Assembly (NCBI GenBank): GCA_001449105.1
Contig: LNIY01000106.1
Coordinates: forward strand, 62,001-126,000
Origin: Caulobacter vibrioides
Lineage (GTDB): Bacteria; Pseudomonadota; Alphaproteobacteria; Caulobacterales; Caulobacteraceae
Reading direction: 5' to 3'
DNA: 64,000 nt
The first letter of the stretch is position 1. Every line of letters begins with the position of its first letter. Position numbers and translations under genes: made by a program. The notes below the pieces were generated by a model, which worked only from the letters and a program-made list of their open reading frames with translations, did no database searches and was not told the DNA's origin. This document shows, in pieces, positions 16,801-24,170 of this stretch.

Positions 16801-18256
16801 GAGCCACCAGGTGGAAGGCCAGCAGGGTCTCGTAGATCTCGCCCCAGAACGCCATGCGTTCCTCGCCCTGCATGCGGTTGTTGGTGACGATCGAGTGCAC
16901 CAGGTGCGGCAGGGCGTAGGCCAGGATCACCGGCGCCGAAGCGCTGATGATGTTGAAGCCCAGCAGCAGGAAGGCCAGCGGCGAGGTCAGGAACACGATG
17001 CGCGGCAGCGGGAATTGGAAGTGCAGCATCGCGTTCAGGTAACAAAGCCGCTGGGCCAGGGTCAGGCCCTTGCCGGTCAGCGGATTGTCGACGCGGAAGA
17101 TCTGGGTCATGCCGCGCGCCCAGCGGATGCGCTGGCCGATGTGCAGGGCCAGGCGCTCGGTGGCCAGGCCCGCCGACAGGCGGATTTCCAGGAAGGCGGT
17201 GTTCCAGCCCTTGCGCTGCAGCTTCAGCGCGGTGTGGGCGTCCTCGGTGACGGTCTCGTGGGCGAAGCCGTGGGTCTCCTCCAGGGCCGAGCGGCGGATC
17301 ACCGCGCACGAGCCGCAGAAGAAGGCCGCGTTCCACAGGTCGTTGCCCGGCTGGACGACGCCGTAGAAGAGGTCGCCCTCGCCGGGGATGTCCTTCACCG
17401 TCTGGATGTTCCGCTGCACCGGATCGGGCGAGTAGAAATGGTGCGGCGTCTGCAGCAGGGCCAGGCGCTGGTCCTCCTGGAACCAGCCGATCGTCATCTG
17501 CAGGAAGGCGCGCGTCGGGATGTGGTCGCAGTCGAAGATGCAGACCAGCTCGGCGTCGGTCTGCTCCAGCGCGTGGTTCAGGTTGCCGGCCTTGGCCCCG
17601 AAGTTGTCGGGACGGGTCATGTAGATCGCGCCGGCCCGCTCGGCGAATTCCTTGAACTCGGGACGGCGGCCGTCGTCCAGCACGTACACCTTGAAGCGGT
17701 CGCGGGGGTAATCCATCCCCAGCGCGGCCAGCACCGTGTCCTGCACGATCTCCAGGCTCTCGTTGTAGGTCGGGATGTAGACGTCGACCCGCGGCCAGGT
17801 GTTGGGCGCGCCCTCCAGCGGCCGCACCGGGCGTTGCAGCGGCCAGGCCGTCTGCAGGTAGCCCAGCAGCAGGATCAGCCAGGCGTAGATTTCGGCCAGG
17901 TACAGGCCCGTGCCGAAGAACGCCTCGCCGGCGTTGCGGAAATGCAGGGTCTCGGTCGTGCGCCACCACAGATAGCGGGTGCTGACGATCACCGAGACGA
18001 TGCACAGGGCGATGGTCAGGTGCTTGGACTGCGACAGGCGGTTGGCGACGACCACGCCGACGATGGTCGCGGCGGCGAACAGGACCTGGTCCTTGAAGCT
18101 GAGCGGCACGACGATCGCCACGACGGCCACGGCCAGGAAGGCGGCGATCAGAAGCACCACCCCCGCGCGCAGCATCGCTCGCTCGACGAAGGATTTCGGC
18201 GAACCCCCGCTCGTCATGCCAGCACTCGCGAGTCTTGGTCGTCGAACGACGGCCAT
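13844..18256 (-). CDS. bcsAB: Fused cellulose synthase catalytic and periplasmic subunits (BcsA-BcsB)
   Basis: One 1470-aa reading frame joins BcsA and BcsB, as in Komagataeibacter AcsAB. BcsA part: membrane helices, GT2 domain with YIPTYNE (about 160), DDG (194), DCDH (242-245), TED (337), QRIRW (374-378) and HFYSPDP, more helices, then a PilZ domain with R580-x3-R584. BcsB part begins after a helix at about 730-752 and carries GFGQPLRLRGVQG, carbohydrate-binding and jelly-roll segments, and a C-terminal anchor helix (PLLLAVSIFGVGLALSFPLIF). It polymerises UDP-glucose and passes the chain into the periplasm, activated by cyclic di-GMP. The second PilZ motif reads EVSMGG, with Glu where Asp or Asn is usual. 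Start ATG at 18256; ATG at 18217 is an alternative. Confidence 0.94.
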   Translation of the reverse strand: MAVVRRPRLASAGMTSGGSPKSFVERAMLRAGVVLLIAAFLAVAVVAIVVPLSFKDQVLFAAATIVGVVVANRLSQSKHLTIALCIVSVIVSTRYLWWRTTETLHFRNAGEAFFGTGLYLAEIYAWLILLLGYLQTAWPLQRPVRPLEGAPNTWPRVDVYIPTYNESLEIVQDTVLAALGMDYPRDRFKVYVLDDGRRPEFKEFAERAGAIYMTRPDNFGAKAGNLNHALEQTDAELVCIFDCDHIPTRAFLQMTIGWFQEDQRLALLQTPHHFYSPDPVQRNIQTVKDIPGEGDLFYGVVQPGNDLWNAAFFCGSCAVIRRSALEETHGFAHETVTEDAHTALKLQRKGWNTAFLEIRLSAGLATERLALHIGQRIRWARGMTQIFRVDNPLTGKGLTLAQRLCYLNAMLHFQFPLPRIVFLTSPLAFLLLGFNIISASAPVILAYALPHLVHSIVTNNRMQGEERMAFWGEIYETLLAFHLVAPTIVTLFAPKRGKFNVTDKGGRLEKGYFDWSLMWPHVVVAGLLIAGLCWGMWKLVTAEPDFVLVGTLVLNTFWTLFSLLVLLTAIAVGRETRQVRQHVRIEAFLPARLRLTNGEVLDVETREVSMGGLSAVVPDGFWGNERHIDTVEFLQDERARQFKARAVMFDKGVLRVQFLPLGFAERRDLVRNVVGRADAWQPNAHWAPVRPLAALAGLVRASASILFWWRAAKPAALTSRSRAGGPDGGAAMILAGALLAGAVGWSGQAKAQVAPPAEVAAPAPAGATRVLTLKDLGFGQPLRLRGVQGEAGVDFALRRDEVVTAARLVVDGAYSPSLLGDLSQLAVTLNGEPAGTVMLTPDRAAGTEWSIPIDPALFLRDNNLNLRFIGHYTRACEDPQHSSLWMNVSNQRSRLELTVSRLPGQPDLSQLPGPFFDKGGGKLVLPFVFAETPSDAVLRGAGAAASYFGMRASYRGFAFPTLIGALPQGEGVVFGQSGQTIGGLVLPQVNGPTLAVVANPQAPERRLLLVLGRDTSEIRRAALALSISQGGLSGAMAQVDTALIAPRAPYDAPRWLRMDRPVRMGELVDAQLLQAPGLSPAPVTVPFRVAPDLFLWPVQGAPMRVRYRYPKGPWFDREQSRLDVSLNGQYLRSYRLSAQDRTAEVRGLFNRFARNEHSLDLPPYLLFGASQLQFYFDIKSNKTGACQGQLPTNVHSGIDPDSTIDLSGGRHFAALPNLAFFASAGFPFTRNADLDKTTVVLDANPAPADIEAFLNLMGRFGDVTGAPVTRVAISRSADAAALKDRDVLLIGRPETARRLSGLFAGAPVTFEADRLRLKAAALAERVFLMADGEAAKARGHADDLLVAGDGFEGLVSFRSPYDRDRAVVAILASDPARLPAVLARLDDPAQNARVQGDLAVVTEDGFSSFQVGKQFHTGDLPWWVYMMWWLSQRPLLLAVSIFGVGLALSFPLIFALKSIARRRLEGGSHQ

Positions 18257-18714
18257 GGCTGCACTGCTGTCATAGCCGCTGAACCTTCCCTCTTCACAGT
18301 CAAGCTTTCCATACGCGCGGACAACCGATGCTATCTGCTGGGCGTATGGCGCTACAAGCGAGGCTGTAGGACCGATTGGAAAACAGTGCTAGGCGAGAGC
18401 TCCGCGACCAAAGGCCGCATTACTTCCAATCACGGGAAATCCACAGGCTCGACAACCCGATTACAAGAATGAAGGCCATGCGATACTTGAGGGCAACTCT
18501 GTCCGCGAGTTCGGACCTGGAGGTACGCCCGAAGGTGGAAATCACCGTTCAAGGGCGGTTCGAGGGATGGTTTTCAGCGCCCGGCCATCGAGCCAATTCC
18601 GGTATCGGTCGATAGCGCCTTTGGCTTAGACCCGGGCGGAACGGCTCTCTACCGTCAGCCTCAAGAAACGGCCTCCCGGCGTTCGGGAACAGGCCGTCGC
18701 TCGGAGAGGACTTC
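18257..18714. promoter_or_regulatory. Divergent intergenic region between bcsAB and kdgD
   Basis: 458 bp without a convincing gene; less GC-rich than its surroundings between about 18280 and 18500. It should hold the promoters of the cellulose operon (minus) and kdgD (plus). An inverted repeat CCATACGC (18309-18316) / GCGTATGG (18342-18349) lies 53-93 bp upstream of the bcsAB start and is a candidate operator. kdgD has a good ribosome-binding site, GGAGAGGA, just before its ATG. No clear sigma-70 hexamers stood out. Confidence 0.45.
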
Positions 18715-19632
18715 ATGAGCCAGATGTCGCCGACGGACGTGGCCCGCCAGCTCGGCGGCGGCCTGCTGTCGTTCCCCGTCACCCATTTCGACGCCCAGCA
18801 CCAGTTCCTGGAAGCGCCCTATCGCGAACACTGCGCCTGGATGCTGGATCACGAGCTGGCCGGCCTGTTCGCCGCCGGCGGCACGGGCGAGTTCTTCTCG
18901 CTGCGTCCCGACGAGGTGGGCAAGGTGGTGCGCGCGGCGGTCGCCGAGACGGCCGGCAAGATCCCGGTCATCGCCGGCTGCGGCTACGGCACGGCCATCG
19001 CCACGGACCTGGCGCGCGACGCCGAGGCCGCCGGCGCCGATGGTCTGCTGCTGCTGCCGCCCTACCTGACCAACGCCACCCAGGAAGGCCTGCTCGCGCA
19101 CATCGAGTCGGTCTGCAAGGCCACCAGCCTGGGCATCATCGTCTACAATCGCGACAACGCCGTCATCAACGAGGACACCCTCGAGAAGCTGTGCGACCGC
19201 AATCCCAACCTCGTCGGCTTCAAGGACGGGGTCGGCGACCTGGAGCTGATGATGCGGGTCTATGCCCGCATGGGCGACCGCCTGACCTATATCGGCGGCC
19301 TGCCGACGGCCGAGACCTTCGCCCTGCCCTACCTGGAGATGGGCGTGACGACCTATTCGTCGGCGATCTTCAACTTCCTGCCGCAGTGGGCGTTGAGCTT
19401 CTACAAGGCCGTGCGCGCCCGCGACCGCGAGGCGGTGATGACCGGCCTGCGCGACTTCGTGCTGCCCTACATCGCCCTGCGCAACAAGGGTAAGGGCTAC
19501 GCCGTCTCGATCGTGAAGGCCGGCATGAAGGCCGTCGGCCGCGACGCCGGCCCGGTGCGCCAGCCGCTGACCGACCTGACGCCCGAGGAGTTCAGCCAGC
19601 TCCAGGGCCTGATCGCCCGCGTCCAGGGCTGA
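18715..19632 (+). CDS. kdgD: 5-dehydro-4-deoxyglucarate dehydratase
   Basis: 305 aa, DHDPS/NAL aldolase superfamily. It dehydrates and decarboxylates 5-dehydro-4-deoxy-D-glucarate to 2-oxoglutarate semialdehyde in oxidative uronate and aldarate degradation. The substrate-carboxylate loop GGTGEFFSL, catalytic Tyr in [10 protein letters not shown] and Schiff-base Lys in [11 protein letters not shown] are all present, and the KdgD-type opening [11 protein letters not shown] distinguishes it from DapA. A LysR regulator follows 123 bp downstream, and a GudP-like aldarate transporter lies 6 kb away, supporting a glucarate/galacturonate role. Confidence 0.93.
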   Translation: MSQMSPTDVARQLGGGLLSFPVTHFDAQHQFLEAPYREHCAWMLDHELAGLFAAGGTGEFFSLRPDEVGKVVRAAVAETAGKIPVIAGCGYGTAIATDLARDAEAAGADGLLLLPPYLTNATQEGLLAHIESVCKATSLGIIVYNRDNAVINEDTLEKLCDRNPNLVGFKDGVGDLELMMRVYARMGDRLTYIGGLPTAETFALPYLEMGVTTYSSAIFNFLPQWALSFYKAVRARDREAVMTGLRDFVLPYIALRNKGKGYAVSIVKAGMKAVGRDAGPVRQPLTDLTPEEFSQLQGLIARVQG

Positions 19633-19667
19633 CCCCTGAACGCGCTGACCCCCGTCCGGACGCCGGC

Positions 19668-19687
19668 CCTTCTTCCCGGGAAGAAGG
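19668..19687. repeat. 20-bp perfect palindrome between kdgD and the LysR gene
   Basis: CCTTCTTCCCGGGAAGAAGG is fully self-complementary, 36 bp after the kdgD stop. It may be a transcript-end hairpin without a T-tract or a regulator-binding site upstream of the LysR gene. Confidence 0.4.
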
Positions 19688-19755
19688 CGCTGGCGATCGG
19701 CCCCAACGAACGTCTAGCCTCGCGACTCCAGGGTGTTGTCGACGGGCGCTTTCCG

Positions 19756-20664
19756 ATGTTCGAACTCAGTCAGCTTCGCTGCTTCGTCGCCACCGCCGAA
19801 GAGCTGCATTTCGGCCGCGCGGCCCAGCGGCTGAACATGACCCAGCCGCCGCTGAGCCGGCAGGTCCAACTGCTGGAGCGGATCCTCGGCGTCACCCTGC
19901 TGGACCGCACCAGCCGCTCGGTGCGCCTGACCCCGGCCGGCCGCGCCTTCCTGCTGGAGGCCCGCCGCATCCTGCGCCTGGCCGAGAGCGCGGCCCTGGC
20001 CACCCGCCGCATCGCCAGCGGCGACGCCGGCCAGATCGCCATCGGCTTCACCGCCGTCTCCGGCTACAGCTTCCTGCCGCGCCTGGTGATCCTGTCCAAC
20101 GCCCGCCTGCCCAACGCCGATCTGACGCTGCGCGAGATGGTCACCCGCGAGCAGGTCGAGGCGCTGCTGACCGGCCGCATCGACATCGGTCTTGTGCGCC
20201 CGCCGATGGACCGCGCCGAGTTCGCCACCGCCCGGGTGCTGTCCGAGCCCCTGGTCGCGGCCCTGCCCAACGGCGACCCGCGCCTGGTCAAGGCTCGCCT
20301 GACCCTGGCCGACTTCGACGCCGGCCCGCTGATCATGTATTCGCCCGAGGGCGCGGGCTATTTCTACAACATGCTGACCACCCTGTTCGACGCCCACGGC
20401 GTGGCCCCGAACTATGTGCAGCACGTCACCCAGATCCACTCGATGCTGGCCCTCGTTCACGCGGGCCTGGGAGCGGCGATCGTGCCGGAATCGGCCATGA
20501 GCCTGCACTTCGACGACGTGCAGTTCCGCCCCGTCGAGACCACGCCCGACCGGCCGGTCGAGCTCTACATGGCCTGGCGCAAGGACAACGAGAGCCCGAT
20601 CCTGCAGACCTTCATCGACCTTTGCCTGGCCGAGGCCTCGCCGGCGGATCCGGACGAGCGCTGA
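19756..20664 (+). CDS. LysR-family transcriptional regulator
   Basis: 302 aa from ATG at 19756. N-terminal winged helix-turn-helix (MFELSQLRCFVATAEELHFG, TQPPLSRQVQLLERILG, FDRTSRSV-type end) and a two-lobed effector domain (GQIAIGFTAVSGYSFLPRL; HAGLGAAIVPESAM). Most similar in style to the group that responds to aromatic or sugar acids (BenM/CatR/CbbR-like). Because it stands between kdgD and the esterase, it probably controls the sugar-acid locus, including the divergent region at 27332-27671. Target and effector are inferred. Confidence 0.92.
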   Translation: MFELSQLRCFVATAEELHFGRAAQRLNMTQPPLSRQVQLLERILGVTLLDRTSRSVRLTPAGRAFLLEARRILRLAESAALATRRIASGDAGQIAIGFTAVSGYSFLPRLVILSNARLPNADLTLREMVTREQVEALLTGRIDIGLVRPPMDRAEFATARVLSEPLVAALPNGDPRLVKARLTLADFDAGPLIMYSPEGAGYFYNMLTTLFDAHGVAPNYVQHVTQIHSMLALVHAGLGAAIVPESAMSLHFDDVQFRPVETTPDRPVELYMAWRKDNESPILQTFIDLCLAEASPADPDER

Positions 20665-20721
20665 CGCGCCGCTCCTCCCGTCGGCCGCGCTCGGCCCAAC
20701 GATAAAAGACGGGAGACCACC

Positions 20722-22290
20722 ATGACCCTCGACCGCCGCGCCGTGCTGGCCGCAGCCGCCGGCCTCGCCGCCGCCCCGCTGAAGGTCAACGCCGCCGGCC
20801 GGGCTGCCCCGGTGGCGACCACCACGGCGGGCCGGGGGCGCGGCGCCGAGATAGAAGGGATCAAGGTCTTCAAGGGCGTGCGCTACGGCGCCGACACCTC
20901 GGCCCGGCGTTTCCAGCCGGCGCTGGCGGCCCAGCCCTGGAAGGGTATCGCCGACGCCCTGGCCTACGGCCCGGCCAGCCCGCAGCTGAAGACCGAAGAG
21001 GCGACCTCCGAGGACTGCCTGTTCCTCAACGTCTGGACGCCCGGCCTGGCCGATGGGCGCAAGCGGCCGGTGATGGTCTATGTGCATGGCGGCGCCCACG
21101 CCAACGGCTCGGGCTCCAGCCCGCTCTATGACGGAACCTGGCTGGCCAGGACCTACGACGTGGTGGTGGTGACCGTGAACCACCGCCTCAACGCCTTCGG
21201 CTACAGCTACCTCGCGCGGCTGGGCGGAAGCGAACTGGCCGACAGCGGCAATGTCGGCAACCTGGACCTGATCCTCGCCCTGCAATGGGTGCGCGACAAC
21301 ATCGGCGCCTTCGGCGGCGATCCGGGCAACGTCACCACCTTCGGCCAGTCGGGCGGCGGGGCCAAGTGCGTCACCCTGATGGCCATGCCGCGCGCGGCGG
21401 GCCTCTACCACAAGGTCGCGACCATGAGCGGCCAGCACGTCACCGCCATGGGGCCGATCCACGCCACCCTCCGCGCCCGCGCCTTCATGGCGACGCTGGG
21501 CCTAAAGCCGGACGAGACCGACAAGCTCAAGACCCTGCCCGCCGCCCAGCTGGTCGAGGCGCTGAAGATGCGCGACCCGCTGGAGCGCAAGGGCGGCATC
21601 GTCTTCTGGTCCGTCGTCGACCATGGCGTGTTGCCGCGCCATCCGTTCTATCCGGACGCCCCGCGCGAGAGCGGGCATGTCCCGATGATCATCGGCAACA
21701 CTCACGACGAGACCAAGGCCTTCCTCGGCGGGGACCCGAAGAACTTCGCCCTGACCTGGGACGAGTTGCCGGGCAAGCTGGAGAACGAGCTGGTGCTCGA
21801 CATGTCGCCCGAATACCTGGTCGGCCGCTATCGGGCGCTCTATCCGCAGGCCTCGCCTTCAGACCTTTTCTTCGCCATCACCACAGCCGGGCGCTCGTGG
21901 CCCGGCCACCTGATCCAGGCCGAGCAGCGGGCCCGCATCGGCGCCCCGGCCTGGATGTACCAGCTGGACTTCGGCGCCCAGACCGATCCCCGGATGGGCG
22001 CCTATCACAGCTACGACATCGCCCTGGTGTTCGGCACGCTGGCCGCCAAGGGCTCGATGACCGGCACGGGCCCGGCGGCGGTCAAGGTCCGCGACCAGAT
22101 GAGCGCCGCCTTCGCGACCTTCGCCCGGACCGGCGATCCCAACTGCGCGGCGATCCCGGCCTGGGAGCGCTACACCCTGCCCCGGCGGCCGACCCTGGTG
22201 GTCAACGAGACCTCGGCGATGGTCGATGATCCGCGCAAGGAGGAACGGGAGATCTTCGCGATCGCGCCGTTCATGAAGGAAGGGACGTAA
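20722..22290 (+). CDS. Type-B carboxylesterase, exported
   Basis: 522 aa. The N-terminus (DRRAVLAAAAGLAAAPLKVNA) has a double Arg followed by a hydrophobic run, consistent with Tat or Sec export. Family hallmarks are EDCLFLNVWTP, the oxyanion HGGAHANGSG, nucleophile Ser in FGQSGGGAK, the acid-residue region IIGNTHDETKAF and the His region GAYHSYDIALVFG. It hydrolyses carboxylic esters; in a uronate locus it may remove methyl, acetyl or feruloyl groups from plant polysaccharide, but the substrate is a guess. It ends just before a palindromic repeat. Confidence 0.9.
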   Translation: MTLDRRAVLAAAAGLAAAPLKVNAAGRAAPVATTTAGRGRGAEIEGIKVFKGVRYGADTSARRFQPALAAQPWKGIADALAYGPASPQLKTEEATSEDCLFLNVWTPGLADGRKRPVMVYVHGGAHANGSGSSPLYDGTWLARTYDVVVVTVNHRLNAFGYSYLARLGGSELADSGNVGNLDLILALQWVRDNIGAFGGDPGNVTTFGQSGGGAKCVTLMAMPRAAGLYHKVATMSGQHVTAMGPIHATLRARAFMATLGLKPDETDKLKTLPAAQLVEALKMRDPLERKGGIVFWSVVDHGVLPRHPFYPDAPRESGHVPMIIGNTHDETKAFLGGDPKNFALTWDELPGKLENELVLDMSPEYLVGRYRALYPQASPSDLFFAITTAGRSWPGHLIQAEQRARIGAPAWMYQLDFGAQTDPRMGAYHSYDIALVFGTLAAKGSMTGTGPAAVKVRDQMSAAFATFARTGDPNCAAIPAWERYTLPRRPTLVVNETSAMVDDPRKEEREIFAIAPFMKEGT

Positions 22291-22293
22291 AGC

Positions 22294-22468
22294 CAAGATC
22301 CTCCCCCTGAAGGGGGAGGTGTCGGCGAAGCCGACGGAGGGGGAAGTCGCTGATGACCTTCCACCGCCGCGGCAGCTGAAAACGTCCCCCCTCCGGCCCT
22401 CCGGGCCACCTCCCCCAGAGGGGGAGGATCCTGGAAGGCGGGAGTTGTCGCGGAGCGACTGACGGGGT
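22294..22468. repeat. Palindromic intergenic repeat, family A, copy 1
   Basis: Begins CAAGATCCTCCCCCTGAAGG and contains GTCGGCGAAGCCGACGGAGG, CCCTCCGGCCCTCCGGGCCA and CCTCCCCCAGAGGGGGAGGATC, so it folds back on itself. A second part (TGTCGCGGAGCGACTGACGG) follows at 22446-22468. A near-identical copy lies at 40123-40274 and a related one at 57240-57337. It sits between convergent genes, where it may end transcription from both sides. Confidence 0.85.
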
Positions 22469-22479
22469 CCTCTCCGCCC

Positions 22480-23994
22480 TTACCGACCCACGGCCACGGC
22501 CGCCGAGAACGCCGAGGTCGCCCCGGCCGCGGTCGTCACCGTCGCGGTGATGGCGTCGCCGATCTTGGCCCCCGCGACCTTGCCCGAGAACTCGGCGCGA
22601 CCGCCAGCGTCGGTCACCGCCTGCACCGCCCCCAGGTACCGCTCGCCCTCCTGGCCCAGCGGCCGGCTGCCGAACACCTCGATCAGCACGGCGGCGTTGG
22701 GCGGGCCGTCCAGCACGCCGCCCACGGCGAGTTCGTCCTTGACCATGTGAGCGCTCGCCAGCCTCGGCGGCGCCAAGCCGAACTGCGGCGTCGCGTGGCA
22801 CTTGTCCGGCGCGTTGTCCGCCGTGCAGACCTGGGCCGCGCCGGCCTTGTCGAACACCACGCCCATGCCGCGCGAACCGACGAAGCTGGCGTGCTCCAGC
22901 CCCGGCGGGCCGACGACGATGCCGCCCCGGACCATCTTTTCGTCGCACGAGCCGCCAGCCGAGCACAGCATGATCGGCTTGCCGTTGCCGGCGATGGCGT
23001 TGCGGCTGATGCGGTTGGCGGCGACCTTGGCCTCCGGGCGCACGGCGATGCCGATCCCGTTTCCGCGGATCTCGTTACCGGCGATCATGTTGCCCTCGCC
23101 GCTGACGCTGATCCCGAAGGCGTTGCCCGTGAAGACGTTGGCGCCGATGTAGTTGCGCGCGCCCCAGTTCAGCTGCAGGCCGTCGGAATAGCGGACGAAG
23201 CGGTTGCCCACGACGGTGTTGTCGTTGCCCCACAGGATCTCGATGCCCTGCGAGGGTTCCAGGTTGTCGGTCCCGCCGTCGAAGCTGTTGTCGGCGATCA
23301 GGTTGAAGGCCGCCCCGCGCGTCAGCTCCAGGCCATCGCCGTTCTCGACGAAGGCGTTGCGCAGCACCTTGTTGTCGAGCGTGGTGTGCGAGGTCGAGCC
23401 GCCCTTGCCGTCGTCGCCGCTGAGCATCACGCCGGCCCCGCCGATGTTGCGCACGATGCGGTTGTCGGCGACCACGGCGTTGGAGGTGCGCAGGATCAGC
23501 ACGCCGATGCAAAAGCCCCGGATCTCCAGCCCGCGCAGGCTGACGCCCCTGGTGTCGACCAAAGCAAAGCCCGGGTTGCTGGCGGTGCGGACATTGGTGC
23601 CGTACTGGCCCTGGACCATGCCCGGGCAGGACTTCAGGTCGCGCGGCAGGTAGCCCGAGCCGTCGACGACGTTGTGGCCGCCGGTGCGGGCGAAGGCCTG
23701 GCCCTCGATGGCCACCGGCCCCTTGATCGACGGCAGGGCCGACTTCAGCACGATGGCCGGGGCGGCGATCTCGATGCGGTAGCGGCCGGGCTCGGCGTTG
23801 CTGGTCTCGATCGCCCAGCGCAGCGAGCCCCTGGCCCCGTCGTCGGCCGCGCGGTCGACCAGCAGCAGTTCGGCCTGCGCCCCCGACTGAGCCGGGCCGC
23901 CGGCCGCCACCGCGGCGATGGGCTTGGGATCCTGGGCGAACGCGGGAGAAGCCAGCAGGGCCGCGACGAACGCGGCGGACGCAACCCGAACCAT
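22480..23994 (-). CDS. Exported right-handed parallel beta-helix protein
   Basis: About 504 aa. ATG at 23994 is preferred (GGAGGG five bases upstream, then signal peptide MVRVASAAFVAALLASPAFA); an ATG at 24006 is possible. The body is a run of short Asn/Gly-rich coils typical of parallel beta-helix (NosD/pectate-lyase-like) proteins: VSLRGLEIRGFCIGVLI, AVVADNRIVRNIGGAGVML, NTVVGNRFVRYSDGLQL, NMIAGNEIRGNGIGIAV. The C-terminal 150 residues form a beta-sandwich-like tail. It probably binds or cleaves a polysaccharide, perhaps pectin-like given the uronate genes; catalytic residues could not be assigned. Confidence 0.82.
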   Translation of the reverse strand: MVRVASAAFVAALLASPAFAQDPKPIAAVAAGGPAQSGAQAELLLVDRAADDGARGSLRWAIETSNAEPGRYRIEIAAPAIVLKSALPSIKGPVAIEGQAFARTGGHNVVDGSGYLPRDLKSCPGMVQGQYGTNVRTASNPGFALVDTRGVSLRGLEIRGFCIGVLILRTSNAVVADNRIVRNIGGAGVMLSGDDGKGGSTSHTTLDNKVLRNAFVENGDGLELTRGAAFNLIADNSFDGGTDNLEPSQGIEILWGNDNTVVGNRFVRYSDGLQLNWGARNYIGANVFTGNAFGISVSGEGNMIAGNEIRGNGIGIAVRPEAKVAANRISRNAIAGNGKPIMLCSAGGSCDEKMVRGGIVVGPPGLEHASFVGSRGMGVVFDKAGAAQVCTADNAPDKCHATPQFGLAPPRLASAHMVKDELAVGGVLDGPPNAAVLIEVFGSRPLGQEGERYLGAVQAVTDAGGRAEFSGKVAGAKIGDAITATVTTAAGATSAFSAAVAVGR

Positions 23995-24023
23995 CGATCC
24001 CTCCATTCAAAACTCACAACACG

Positions 24024-24162
24024 CGTCATCCCGGAAAGCCCGCAGGGCTTATCCGGGACCCAGGCGACTGGGCGCGGCGCCCCGATCGACCACCCTTCTG
24101 TTCGCCGGCGCAATGCGGTTGCCCCTGGGTCCCGGATCGGCCTTCGGCCGTCCGGGATGACG
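24024..24162. repeat. Palindromic intergenic repeat, family B, copy 1
   Basis: 139 bp. The ends CGTCATCCCGG and CCGGGATGACG are exact reverse complements, with inner arms GGGACCCAGG / CCTGGGTCCC. A second copy is at 31317-31457. It lies between the beta-helix gene start and the stop of the next gene upstream. Confidence 0.85.
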
Positions 24163-24170
24163 AACGGGAG

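Noticed and set aside
14237..18472. 1411-codon plus-strand open frame opposite bcsAB
   Set aside because: Arg/Ala/Gln/Gly-rich shadow; the minus strand encodes all GT2 and BcsB motifs.
18376..18615. 79-codon plus-strand frame in the bcs/kdgD intergenic region
   Set aside because: No ribosome site, basic low-complexity product, lies in a promoter region; not convincing as a gene.
22294..22468. CRISPR-like array from repeated GC-rich stems
   Set aside because: The repeats are single dispersed palindromes without regular spacers.
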